The notes under the pieces were generated by a model that was given only the letters and a program-made list of their open reading frames with translations, was not told the DNA's origin and did no database searches. Of a DNA stretch of 64,000 bases, positions 16,668 to 24,730 are shown one piece after another. The stretch is from a virus: positions 1 to 64,000 of the IMG/VR virus record IMGVR_UViG_3300044957_000861; one strand, written 5' to 3'. Each line of letters begins with the position of its first letter. Position 1 is the stretch's first letter. The translations under genes and the position numbers were made by a program.

Positions 16668-17365
16668 ATTCCAAAATTTCCCCACTTAATTAATGTTGGA
16701 TTTTTGTCCATAATTGATTCTATGTGTTTTATATTATGAAATTGACCCTTGTCTAAAGACATGTATCGATTGTATTTTAAAATCTTGTCTTCGTCAAGCA
16801 TGTAGCCAAGGTGCTGCATGATTAACCCTGAATGAAGCCAATAATTTCTTCTTCTAAGGTCCTCTATAACATAAGTTGGTTCTGAGCCACAAGCCAATTT
16901 CCTATCATTAAATTTACCGTTTTCTTTGAATCTAAAGATTCTTGAACTATTGTTCGGAGCCCAAAGTTTGTCAACTCTGTATTGAGTAGATGACCACATA
17001 TGATAGAAGCGTACATTGACGACATCAAATGGAGACTGATCTAGCACCGATGCTATATTGATATCATCAATGTCTGAAGATTTATACAACATCTCATCAC
17101 AGTCAATAGCAATAATCCAATCGCCCTCATTTGCATGAAGGCAAAGGTTTTGCCAAGCTTTTGATCTGAGCTGTCCCTCGTGCACAGAAAACAAAGGCTT
17201 TTCATTTATGTATACGCTAGCATATTGACTAGCAATTTTGGCGGTATTGTCGTCTGAACAATCATCAGTAAAGACTATATGATCAACTTGATCTTTAAGT
17301 CGATTTAAAATCACATTCAAAAATCTATGTGATTCGTTTCTTCCAACCATTTGAGCAATAATCAT
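16664..17365 (-). CDS. glycosyltransferase, GT2/GT-A type
   Basis: Begins MIIAQMVGRNESHRFLNVIL, then VDHIVFTDDCSDDNTAKIA (nucleotide-sugar binding) and DWIIAIDCDEML (D-x-D metal site), with LHSGLIMQHLGYM later: the layout of GT2 family enzymes. 233 aa, single domain. Likely adds a sugar to phage DNA bases, a virion protein or the host surface. It follows a hairpin (17382-17410), so it may start a transcript or be read through. Confidence 0.8.
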   Translation of the reverse strand: MIIAQMVGRNESHRFLNVILNRLKDQVDHIVFTDDCSDDNTAKIASQYASVYINEKPLFSVHEGQLRSKAWQNLCLHANEGDWIIAIDCDEMLYKSSDIDDINIASVLDQSPFDVVNVRFYHMWSSTQYRVDKLWAPNNSSRIFRFKENGKFNDRKLACGSEPTYVIEDLRRRNYWLHSGLIMQHLGYMLDEDKILKYNRYMSLDKGQFHNIKHIESIMDKNPTLIKWGNFGI

Positions 17366-17381
17366 ACAATATATCCTACAC

Positions 17382-17410
17382 CCGAGGCAGACCCTACGTC
17401 TGCCTCGGGC
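17382..17410 (-). terminator. strong hairpin between genes
   Basis: Perfect 11-base stem CCCGAGGCAGA / TCTGCCTCGGG (17382-17392, 17400-17410) with a 7-base loop. It sits right after the 63-aa gene. No long U-run follows on the minus strand, so it may be a terminator or an RNA-stabilising or attenuating hairpin. Confidence 0.6.
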
Positions 17411-17419
17411 ATTTGGGAT

Positions 17420-17611
17420 TTAGGCGCTTAGCTGATTAATTCGCTTGTGTGCCTGGACGGATGAAATTCTCTCAATATCAGTTGATCTAAAGAGTACTTC
17501 ACCGTTAACTGCTTTGCGGCCAGCAGCAACCTTTTCAGCGTCCTGCTTGTTTTTTGCCTTGACGAGGATCTTTTCCTCTACCACAAAGTAATTTAATTTA
17601 TTGTCTGACAT
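17420..17611 (-). CDS. small KAKN-domain protein, 63 aa
   Basis: Reads YFVVEEKILVKAKNKQDA..., then GEVLFRSTDIERISSVQA. The same pattern (FVVxxxxxVKAKN...A...G...I...IExI) forms the first ~55 residues of the metallophosphoesterase at 45094-46362, so this is a free copy of that domain. Two promoter matches lie upstream and a strong hairpin follows, suggesting an abundant short transcript. Its higher G+C resembles the plus-strand gene. Function unknown. Confidence 0.75.
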   Translation of the reverse strand: MSDNKLNYFVVEEKILVKAKNKQDAEKVAAGRKAVNGEVLFRSTDIERISSVQAHKRINQLSA

Positions 17612-17648
17612 ATTATTCCTTTTGTTGTTTGCTTATGTAACAATAAAC

Positions 17649-17677
17649 ATTATAGCCCATGTATCAGACGTTGGCAA
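17649..17677 (-). promoter_or_regulatory. promoter TTGCCA-17-TATAAT
   Basis: Minus strand TTGCCA (17672-17677), 17 bases, GGC-TATAAT (17649-17654), about 40 bases ahead of the 63-aa gene. Second of a tandem pair. Confidence 0.65.
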
Positions 17678-17714
17678 CTTCTTTTGTTTGTGAAGGTTAT
17701 TATTTACGGTTAGT

Positions 17715-17743
17715 ATTATAGCCTAATTACAATGCAAAAGCAA
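17715..17743 (-). promoter_or_regulatory. promoter TTGCTT-17-TATAAT
   Basis: Minus strand TTGCTT (17738-17743), 17 bases, GGC-TATAAT (17715-17720). First of the tandem pair; both -10 boxes are preceded by GGC. The intergenic stretch 17612-17757 holds nothing else I can see. Confidence 0.6.
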
Positions 17744-17757
17744 TTTTTTACCATACA

Positions 17758-18951
17758 TCACAATACGGGTATTATCATTTCTGCAATCCATGTGGCTACT
17801 GGCGACGAAACGCCATTGCCACACTGTTTGTAACGCTGAGTGTCAGATTGTCCCATGGTCCAATTATCTGGCCAACCCATCAATCTTTCGCATTCCAACG
17901 GAGTTAACTTTCTGACAATTGTCACATTTTCTTGTGAAACAGCAACAATTGGCGTACCTCTTCCGTAGCCATTTTCACTAGAATCCATTCTTGATGTTAG
18001 CGTATGGGTCACATCTCCTGTAATTGAAACTGATTTATTGTTTTCAACTTTTTCTGCAATTACTATTTTACCTTCATAAACCTGTTGTTGCTGAGGAAAC
18101 TTCCAGTCCGAAGCAGCCAAGGGTCCGATTACTGAATTGTAATCACTATAGGAGTACTGTAGCGCTAAGAGTGTTTCGGTTCCACCGCCAAGATCCCCCC
18201 CACTTGATCTTACGCATCCAACTCCCTCTATATACTGAGAAAATCCAACCTGCGCAAACGATTTTATGTCTGATTGATCTTCGACGCAACTGTCTTCAAT
18301 GCACTTTCCAGAATTGTGGGCAGTTTTTTTGATCGCTGTTGAGCTCTTCTTAATATCCCCTGACATGCCTTCGGAGAAATAAAATATCGGGTCGGGACAT
18401 CGCTCGGCGGTTGCAGGATCGAAGACAGCGACGACGAACACTCTTCTACGTCGTTGGGGGACTCCGAAGTATTGCGCATCCAGCACGCGCCATTCGATGA
18501 CCAGCGCCCCTGCTTCAGCCATTTCATTGAGGACTTGCCCGAAGTCAGCGCCATTGTTGGAGTTGAGAGCTCCGTAGACATTTTCCCAAATAGAGATTCT
18601 TGGGTATTTTCCATTTGTTTCCTTTCTTATTTCTTTGATAATTCGGATACCTTCATGAAAGAGTCCTGAGCGTTCGCCCTGTAGTCCCGCTCGTTTGCCT
18701 GCGGCCGAGAGGTCTTGGCATGGTGATCCCCAGGAGACGACATCAATGACGGGTGCGTGTTCGAGAATATAGCGTCCTGTGAGGGTGCGGATGTCGCCCC
18801 AGCGTGGCACGTCGGGCCAGTGTCGTTCAAGAATCTTGGTGGCGTGCTTGTCCCATTCGCATTGGAACACGGTTTGCATGCCTGCGTTCTCCAAGCCGAG
18901 GTCGAAGCCGCCGACACCAGAGAACAGGGAGAGCACCTTTGCCTTTTCCAT
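17758..18951 (-). CDS. dcm: cytosine-C5 DNA methyltransferase
   Basis: Transfers methyl from SAM to cytosine. Motif I LFSGVGGFDLGLENAG (residues 9-24), motif IV WGSPCQDLSAAGKRAGL with the catalytic Cys, motif VI SIWENV, motif VIII PQRRRRVFVVAVF and motifs IX-X (RKLTPLECERLMGWP, YKQCGNGVSSPVATWIAEMI): complete. 397 aa; the ~120 aa before motif IX hold the target domain. The 5' half is visibly richer in G+C than neighbours, suggesting recent transfer. Even here no CGG is in frame while CGA, CGC and CGT are used. It may protect phage DNA from host restriction. Confidence 0.95.
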   Translation of the reverse strand: MEKAKVLSLFSGVGGFDLGLENAGMQTVFQCEWDKHATKILERHWPDVPRWGDIRTLTGRYILEHAPVIDVVSWGSPCQDLSAAGKRAGLQGERSGLFHEGIRIIKEIRKETNGKYPRISIWENVYGALNSNNGADFGQVLNEMAEAGALVIEWRVLDAQYFGVPQRRRRVFVVAVFDPATAERCPDPIFYFSEGMSGDIKKSSTAIKKTAHNSGKCIEDSCVEDQSDIKSFAQVGFSQYIEGVGCVRSSGGDLGGGTETLLALQYSYSDYNSVIGPLAASDWKFPQQQQVYEGKIVIAEKVENNKSVSITGDVTHTLTSRMDSSENGYGRGTPIVAVSQENVTIVRKLTPLECERLMGWPDNWTMGQSDTQRYKQCGNGVSSPVATWIAEMIIPVL

Positions 18952-18952
18952 G

Positions 18953-19765
18953 CTAATCTCTTTCTATCCCAATATGGTCGCACGCATTTCGAAATATTGA
19001 TTTACTCACCTTGAATTGTGCGTCAGCTTGACTATATCCCTCGCCAGGTTTTGGAGAAGAGGCGTGCCAACTGTGACCAATTGACACACTACCATCATAC
19101 ACTACATTATAACCTAAGTATCTTGCGAAATACGAACACCATGTTTCCTCATAATAATGAGGAGTCGGCAAAAAGGCACCTATGGCGTCGGGGTATAATT
19201 CTCTATATTTTGGGTGGTCTGTCAGCTTATTCCATACGGATCTTCTAATGAAATAGGCTGAGCCAGATACAGTAACGCAATCAATTCTATCTCTATAAAG
19301 AGAATCTGATGGATCTGGTTGCATCCAGCCCCTGTGTCTAGGTTGCGTATTTGTCCCTATAATCCCCGCATGCCTTATCAAACCATACTCATCTCTTTGT
19401 TTTGGTCCAAGAATATGAACATTTTCTTCTTGATTAAATATTTTACATATTTTTGTTATATCTTTGTTTGTAAACCAAACATCAGCGTTAAGTAACCCTA
19501 TAACACTATTGGAACCAAAAGCCGCCAACTTGTTACATGCTGCTGAATATCCAATGTTATTATTTAAAGATATTCTATCTATTAGATAGTTATCTTCTTT
19601 AGACCTAAAAAAATCTACTGTGTCATCAGTTGAGCCATTATCTGCTATATATAAATTCCAAAATTTTTCTGAATAATTTTCAGGGAACAACTGATCATGA
19701 AGTGTATTCAAAAGTCTTTCTAGAAGCGGTTTAGTATTGTAATTTACAACACAAAGATCTATCAC
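18953..19765 (-). CDS. glycosyltransferase, GT2 family
   Basis: MIDLCVVNYNTKPLLERLLN opens the GT-A fold; LYIADNGSTDDTVDFF binds the nucleotide sugar; VIGLLNADVWF carries the D-x-D-like site; SGSAYFIRRSVWNKL and YYEETWCSYFARYLGY are typical of rhamnosyl/glycosyltransferases. 270 aa. It is next to the methyltransferase and likely modifies a phage product or surface. Overlap with the downstream small gene is ATGA-like. Confidence 0.85.
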   Translation of the reverse strand: MIDLCVVNYNTKPLLERLLNTLHDQLFPENYSEKFWNLYIADNGSTDDTVDFFRSKEDNYLIDRISLNNNIGYSAACNKLAAFGSNSVIGLLNADVWFTNKDITKICKIFNQEENVHILGPKQRDEYGLIRHAGIIGTNTQPRHRGWMQPDPSDSLYRDRIDCVTVSGSAYFIRRSVWNKLTDHPKYRELYPDAIGAFLPTPHYYEETWCSYFARYLGYNVVYDGSVSIGHSWHASSPKPGEGYSQADAQFKVSKSIFRNACDHIGIERD

Positions 19766-20022
19766 AGTTTTGCTTTTGCCTTTGCAATATCAAAAGCATC
19801 TGACGGATTGAATCCCATTTCTAAATACTCACAGTATTCACTGATTGCGTAACTTAGATCTTCATCAAAAAACTCAATAAGCCTATTGGCATACTGTTGA
19901 TTTGTAGCTCCCTGTTTATTTTTTTCTTTTATTGAATTATAAGATTTGCTGTTTATCTTTCCCAAAGCAAATCCAATTGAAAATAATAAAGATAGATAGC
20001 CTACGACCTTACCAGTCTTCAC
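19762..20022 (-). CDS. small membrane protein, 86 aa
   Basis: GTG start at 20022 chosen because GAGGA lies just before it; an ATG at 20052 would overlap the previous gene by 44 bases. VVGYLSLLFSIGFALGKI forms one membrane span near the N-terminus; the rest is helical and charged (LSYAISEYCEYLEMGFNPSD). Role unknown. Confidence 0.55.
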   Translation of the reverse strand: MKTGKVVGYLSLLFSIGFALGKINSKSYNSIKEKNKQGATNQQYANRLIEFFDEDLSYAISEYCEYLEMGFNPSDAFDIAKAKAKL

Positions 20023-20245
20023 TATAATCCTCGCTTGGTGAGAAGTAAACATTTTTTAAAGCTGTGTTTATTGCGGAAATTATCCTACTACATGTATTTT
20101 TATCCTGCTCAACTAACTGTCCACGCATCAAAGATGCGTAGGTTTTTTGTATGTGCACAAAAATATCTAGATCTTCTATTAAGAATGACTGATTATTTTC
20201 CAGTTTAATAGTTATCTTTTTCTTTTGATTTGTTTTCTTACTCAT
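20009..20245 (-). CDS. hypothetical protein, 78 aa
   Basis: N-terminal lysine-rich strand (KKKITIKLENNQSFLIEDLD) then helices with one cysteine. Overlaps both neighbours by a few bases. Not recognised. Confidence 0.55.
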   Translation of the reverse strand: MSKKTNQKKKITIKLENNQSFLIEDLDIFVHIQKTYASLMRGQLVEQDKNTCSRIISAINTALKNVYFSPSEDYSEDW

Positions 20246-20471
20246 TTGCTTTCTTTTCTTTTAATTCAGCATTAATAACTTCATCATGCGGAACTTGATA
20301 AACGGCTAAATCACCCGTGTCTGGTTCATGTGTTATGAAGTATATTCTCTTGTCTTCTAGTTTGCAACCATCTGGTGGAGGAGATTCAAGTGCTATTTTT
20401 TTTGATGCTGAACCGTAAACTTGACTAGACTTTTTGTGTACGACTATATAGTTTAGCTTACCTGCTGCCAT
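20238..20471 (-). CDS. hypothetical protein, 77 aa
   Basis: Beta-rich small protein (LNYIVVHKKSSQVYGSASKK, RIYFITHEPDTGDLAVYQVP). It overlaps the 78-aa gene by 8 bases and ends the reading from thyX with a 0-base gap. Not recognised. Confidence 0.55.
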   Translation of the reverse strand: MAAGKLNYIVVHKKSSQVYGSASKKIALESPPPDGCKLEDKRIYFITHEPDTGDLAVYQVPHDEVINAELKEKKANE

Positions 20472-21167
20472 TTATTTACCTGTTAAAGCCTTTATTGAAA
20501 TAGGGAATAAGGGTTGCACCAACTCATAAACTGCTTCTGCATATCTTTGTATCTCAACCTGAGAATCTTCTGAGAGTCTTTGATTTAAAAACAAAGCTAC
20601 GGACTGTAGACTACAAGACCATCTATAGGGCTGATACATGCCATATGCTGCAAGAAACAGTCTAGCCTGCTCTGGAGCCACCCCCTCCTCCATAGCCCAC
20701 CTATAGAGAGCCTCTCCGTCTTCTACGTGCTGTTTAAGCTTGGTTGTAAGCACGGAGCCAACCCAAGGTCCTATAGGACCTCCAGAGCCCTGTTTTGTGT
20801 TTTCTGGGGCTTGTCTCCACTCATCGTTTTTGGGTATATAAAACTCTGGGTCTATTGTTATGTATCTTCTGGACGATTCATTCCATGAGTCCATGGTATG
20901 GTCAGAGCCAACTACATATTTCCAGTGCTGTCTTGCCACCATCAAAGGTGCTTTAATTTCAAATGTAACAAAGGCGTGACGAAAAGGAGACATATGATTT
21001 TCTCTAGCTAAGAATTCTAATAGTCTTGCGTCTTGTATTGAAAACTCTTTAGATTCCTTCGCAAAAGAAGCTCGTGCAGCGTTGACTACGGACAAATCAC
21101 TGCCCATATAGTCAACCAGTCTTACGTAACCATTGTCCAATACCTTGATCGTAGATTGATTTTCCAT
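20472..21167 (-). CDS. thyX: flavin-dependent thymidylate synthase ThyX
   Basis: Makes dTMP from dUMP with folate, FAD and NADPH. Sequence has MSPFRHAFVTFEIKAPLMVA, then RQHWKYVVGSDHTMDSWNES with SRRY: the RHR...S.NE.SRRY ThyX motif in slightly changed form. C-terminal ARLFLAAYGMYQPYRWSCSL binds dUMP. 231 aa is normal. With the class II reductase it forms a phage dNTP supply that does not need host ThyA. Confidence 0.9.
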   Translation of the reverse strand: MENQSTIKVLDNGYVRLVDYMGSDLSVVNAARASFAKESKEFSIQDARLLEFLARENHMSPFRHAFVTFEIKAPLMVARQHWKYVVGSDHTMDSWNESSRRYITIDPEFYIPKNDEWRQAPENTKQGSGGPIGPWVGSVLTTKLKQHVEDGEALYRWAMEEGVAPEQARLFLAAYGMYQPYRWSCSLQSVALFLNQRLSEDSQVEIQRYAEAVYELVQPLFPISIKALTGK

Positions 21168-21208
21168 GACTACAGTATATCACCAGCTCAAACGAGTGAC
21201 AAATTAAG

Positions 21209-23254
21209 TTACTGATTATTCTTTACAAATTTTATTTCACAAGAATCTGTAGTGCAATATTTTTCACCCATTGCATCTGCAGCCATACCAGCATATACAC
21301 CAGTAAGATCAATCGGAAACAACTTTTCAGTTTGATCCATATATTCTTGTTCTGTAATTTGTGTATACGGCATTTGAGGATAGGTGTCATTTCCACTTGG
21401 AAGGAAAGAAACTGTTTTTAACTGACCGTCGTGCATGTGGAGAACCGTTCCTATGTATTGAGATTCGGTATCTTTGTTAAAAGACACTGTTACAGATACT
21501 GAATTATCGGACCAATATCTTTGCGCAGTTGTTGCCAAACCCATTTTTTCAAAAATTGTAACATCTTTTTCTGATCTAATAGCCTGTGACTTAATCGGAA
21601 AATATACCACCGACGTGGTATCTGGAGACTCCGAAGCTGGTTCAACTTTATAGTTTGCCATTTTAAAAAGAGGTAACATTGGATCTTCGTTTGAAAAACG
21701 AATTGTTCTGTTAAAGAATTTTCCACCTGGTGTCCAGTGAACTCCAGGAGATTCTCCTGCAAGGATTGATACAGTTCCAGATGGTTTTACGGTGGTCGTC
21801 TTTATGGATTCTCTTATGCCTAACCATTCTGAATATACATTATCGTATCTTTGAACTGTTTTATATCCCTGATTCATCCACTCTTTAAGGACTGGCATGC
21901 CAAGTCTGTCTGCAAAATCTGCAACACCAGACATGGACGTACCAATTCTTCTGTTTCTTTGCATTATTGCGTTTGTCTCTTCCCAGTGTGTTGGCAAAAG
22001 AGTTACTGTTTTTGCGTATAAGTACGCAAACTTTAGGGTTCTCTTATAATCTTCTAAACTTTCATGTCTTCCTAAGTATGTTTCTACCAGGGTGCAACAC
22101 TCGTAGGACTCAAGCGATTGTTCTGCACAGGGGTTATAGCCAGCGACTCTATGGTCTTTATTGTTTGGCGGATCTATGAGTCTTCCATATTTTCTTGAAA
22201 CATCAATCCATATTACGCCAGGTTCTCCATTTAGTGAAATGCCTTCAATAATTGGGCCAAGGTCTGCACCAACTTCTGTTTCTATTGAATTGTTTGACAT
22301 CCACCCCCAACCTGGTGCTGAAGGATCATACGAGTTTCTTTCTGGAAACTTGTCTTTGTTCTTAAGATTTAAGAAGTCTTGATCATCAAGTCTTCCAATC
22401 AACAATTCTGCTGAGCGACGAACGTTCCCAGAGACAACACAGACACCTATGAGGTTTCCTATATCCGCAATATCTACACGAGTAAGTTTTTGTCCTTTTT
22501 TTCCGTCAAATATTTTTTTTATACGCTTGTGCATTTTTTCTAGTGGTTCATGCCCAGCTGCTACTCCTCCGAAAGTTTTAATTGGTGTTCCAGAAGGTCT
22601 TATTTGTGAGTAATCAAAAGAATAAGAAGATTGATTTTCTTTAAGATAGGAGTTAATAAGCAATGAAAGAGACTCAACCCAACCCTCTCTTGTGTCTGGA
22701 ATTATATAATTAACTGATTCTTTTGGCTCATAAATAACAAAGTCTTTATCTGCACCCTTGTCATCAAAGCCAACACCTACGCCAAGCATTGATGCTTCCA
22801 TTAGAAATGCAAACGGTCTTGCTGGATTAATTTTTGTCATTTCTGCCGTTGAAACAAACGCACAATTTTGTAGGGCTGCGGAGTTTTTCTGCACGTTTAC
22901 TATATTTGTTCCCATTGCCCATAGTCCTCGACCAGGAGGGGTCCACTTTAAATTAAAAAGTCTATCAAATGCTTCTTTTGCGGAAGATTGCGCCTTAACA
23001 TCATTCCAAGGAAGTCTATTTTTCTTACAGTGATCTTTTTGTAATGAGTACATTCCATTGATGACACGCTCACAAACGTCTGACCATGTTTCTTTGGTGC
23101 CGTTATCTTTTAATCTTGAATAAGTTCTTAGAAAAGTAATTTCTCCAACAGAATTACCAGCAGCGTCTCTATAGCCAAACGGCGGAACTTTATCTTTGTA
23201 CGTATTTATAAACTCTTCGCTTATTTTAAATGAAAACATATCTGACATAACCAT
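21209..23254 (-). CDS. nrdJ: adenosylcobalamin-dependent (class II) ribonucleotide reductase
   Basis: Reduces ribonucleotides to deoxyribonucleotides with vitamin B12 coenzyme. WTPPGRGLWAMGT, LQNCAFVSTAE (redox Cys), VVSGNVRRSAELLIG, GYNPCAEQSLESYECCTLVE (N-x-C-x-E catalytic radical site) and PSGTVSILAGESPGVHW are all present. The C-terminus YCTTDSCEIKF has the redox cysteine pair of the monomeric Lactobacillus-type enzyme. 681 aa, no intein. An ATG two codons after the first (MSDMFSF) is also a possible start. It implies the host makes or imports cobalamin. Confidence 0.9.
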   Translation of the reverse strand: MVMSDMFSFKISEEFINTYKDKVPPFGYRDAAGNSVGEITFLRTYSRLKDNGTKETWSDVCERVINGMYSLQKDHCKKNRLPWNDVKAQSSAKEAFDRLFNLKWTPPGRGLWAMGTNIVNVQKNSAALQNCAFVSTAEMTKINPARPFAFLMEASMLGVGVGFDDKGADKDFVIYEPKESVNYIIPDTREGWVESLSLLINSYLKENQSSYSFDYSQIRPSGTPIKTFGGVAAGHEPLEKMHKRIKKIFDGKKGQKLTRVDIADIGNLIGVCVVSGNVRRSAELLIGRLDDQDFLNLKNKDKFPERNSYDPSAPGWGWMSNNSIETEVGADLGPIIEGISLNGEPGVIWIDVSRKYGRLIDPPNNKDHRVAGYNPCAEQSLESYECCTLVETYLGRHESLEDYKRTLKFAYLYAKTVTLLPTHWEETNAIMQRNRRIGTSMSGVADFADRLGMPVLKEWMNQGYKTVQRYDNVYSEWLGIRESIKTTTVKPSGTVSILAGESPGVHWTPGGKFFNRTIRFSNEDPMLPLFKMANYKVEPASESPDTTSVVYFPIKSQAIRSEKDVTIFEKMGLATTAQRYWSDNSVSVTVSFNKDTESQYIGTVLHMHDGQLKTVSFLPSGNDTYPQMPYTQITEQEYMDQTEKLFPIDLTGVYAGMAADAMGEKYCTTDSCEIKFVKNNQ

Positions 23255-23257
23255 ATC

Positions 23258-23953
23258 CTAATTACTTACCTTTCTAATGTAGTTGGAGTTCGTCTTTTGT
23301 ATTTCTGATTTTTTGATTTTTATTATTTGATTCATAGAGTATATCTTATGTATTTCTTTTTCAATGAAATATCCGCTCTTCCAATTAAGAACTTTGTCAA
23401 CGTTTGAGGAGTAATTAGTAAAGACATTGCATATCACTGCACCACCATAGATTTTTACAAGATTTTTCATTTTTGTCACAGACTTTTCTTTTTGTTCTTG
23501 TGATGTGAATTTTTCACCATCAAGTCTTTCATAAAGCCAATTATATGCCTGTCTTGTTAATGGTGGTATATCTATGTGATCAAAAATGCCCAATTGTATA
23601 ATTAAATTTCTATTTTTTTCAATCTCTATGTCCGATTTGACAACGTCCTTAAACATAGAAAACCAGTCTCTCTCATTAAATTGAGGCCATCCAGCCACCC
23701 AAAATATCAGTACATGATTCTCCTCTGGAATTGTTGTTTTATTAATCACTGGCGAAAGACAGGCACACGCAATGCATTTTTTTACTATTTCTTTTGCTTT
23801 TTCTTCTCCATGTCTTTTAGATTGAACAGCCCATAATTGAGATATCTTTTCTGGCCAAGTTGATTCGCCCAAATAAATTGTAAGGTACTTATCAGCAACC
23901 TCTATTGAAAGAACATTGCTTTTAATCAACTGATCAAGCGAATGTATAGACAT
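23258..23953 (-). CDS. hypothetical protein, 231 aa
   Basis: Not recognised. Segments: IKSNVLSIEVADKYLTIYLG, cysteine-bearing KKCIACACLSPVINK, VLIFWVAGWPQFNERDWFSM and a lysine-rich tail. It lies 3 bases before the reductase in the same direction, so it may be a partner of nucleotide metabolism, or the last gene of a unit behind the hairpins at 24009-24061. Confidence 0.5.
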   Translation of the reverse strand: MSIHSLDQLIKSNVLSIEVADKYLTIYLGESTWPEKISQLWAVQSKRHGEEKAKEIVKKCIACACLSPVINKTTIPEENHVLIFWVAGWPQFNERDWFSMFKDVVKSDIEIEKNRNLIIQLGIFDHIDIPPLTRQAYNWLYERLDGEKFTSQEQKEKSVTKMKNLVKIYGGAVICNVFTNYSSNVDKVLNWKSGYFIEKEIHKIYSMNQIIKIKKSEIQKTNSNYIRKVSN

Positions 23954-24008
23954 ATCTAATCCTCTTTACCTCCGTCAAAACATATAAACTTGACCCAATA
24001 AATCGAAA

Positions 24009-24033
24009 TTCCCGCACGTTTTTCGTGCGGGAA
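24009..24033 (-). terminator. hairpin, probable terminator after 195-aa virion gene
   Basis: Perfect 10-base stem TTCCCGCACG / CGTGCGGGAA with a T5 (A5 on the minus strand) loop, between the 195-aa gene stop and the next start. On the minus strand AATTTCG follows, with few Us. It separates the virion and metabolism blocks. Confidence 0.65.
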
Positions 24034-24043
24034 CTCGAAAACG

Positions 24044-24061
24044 TCTGCTTATTATAGCAGA
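24044..24061 (-). terminator. small hairpin upstream of main terminator hairpin
   Basis: TCTGCT / AGCAGA 6-base stem, 6-base loop, just after the stop of the 195-aa gene. Possibly part of the same termination region. Confidence 0.4.
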
Positions 24062-24077
24062 TATATTTTGGTATTGA

Positions 24078-24665
24078 CTATAGAGCTCTAGCTGAAGCTA
24101 CTCCAGCCCATTCTTTGACCTTATTTCTTCCATAATCAGAAGCGGTGTTTGCTTGACCGTATCCAGAAGGGAATACATTTGTTGATGTAACTCCATCAAA
24201 TATATAGTTGTTGTACAAGCTATAGTCGGTGACCCTCTTGACGTGACCGTATCCAGAAGCGAACACATTAGCAGCGGCTACACCATCAAAAATGTAATTG
24301 CTATAGAGTGCGTATGCCCTTGTCTTGTCTGAGGCGTGTCCATAGGCCCCAGAGAGAGCTCCAGATATTCCCTTAAATTCCTTTGGCCTAAATCTTGCAC
24401 CGTCGTATCCTACACCATCTGCAAATGTTCCAGAAAGCGGATGTATATACAGTGTTGTTCCATTAAAAACCTGTGAAAGGAATACGTTACCAGGATGATA
24501 TCCAGTTCCTGGAACGTGATGATTGTCTGGACCACCATCTAAAAGACCTTTGGCAAAAAGTGGATAGTATGAGTAGGTTCCAGAGGTACCCTTGAATGGG
24601 TTCACCATGTCATTGGTGTTACGACCCCTCAAAACTGGTCTTGGACCAACATAAAAAGTAGCCAT
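24078..24665 (-). CDS. virion-type protein with two 30-residue repeats, 195 aa
   Basis: A strong AAGGAG leads the ATG at 24665. N-terminus MATFYVGPRPVLRGR then a glycine/tyrosine-rich part. Residues 119-148 and 149-178 are two tandem copies with the core NYIFDGV...NVF.SGYG. High Gly, Tyr and Phe content and position at the end of the tail block suggest an abundant structural or decoration protein. Ends ...VASARAL. Family not recognised. Confidence 0.7.
   Translation of the reverse strand: MATFYVGPRPVLRGRNTNDMVNPFKGTSGTYSYYPLFAKGLLDGGPDNHHVPGTGYHPGNVFLSQVFNGTTLYIHPLSGTFADGVGYDGARFRPKEFKGISGALSGAYGHASDKTRAYALYSNYIFDGVAAANVFASGYGHVKRVTDYSLYNNYIFDGVTSTNVFPSGYGQANTASDYGRNKVKEWAGVASARAL
24132..24311 (-). 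repeat. tandem 30-aa (90-bp) protein repeat
   Basis: Two copies, 24222-24311 and 24132-24221, encode the pattern LY.NYIFDGV...NVF.SGYG. They lie back to back within the 195-aa gene. Confidence 0.75.
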
Positions 24666-24730
24666 TTATATTCTCCTTGTTAAATAAAGGTAACTATATA
24701 GTAAAAACAATAATCGGTTTTCACAATATC

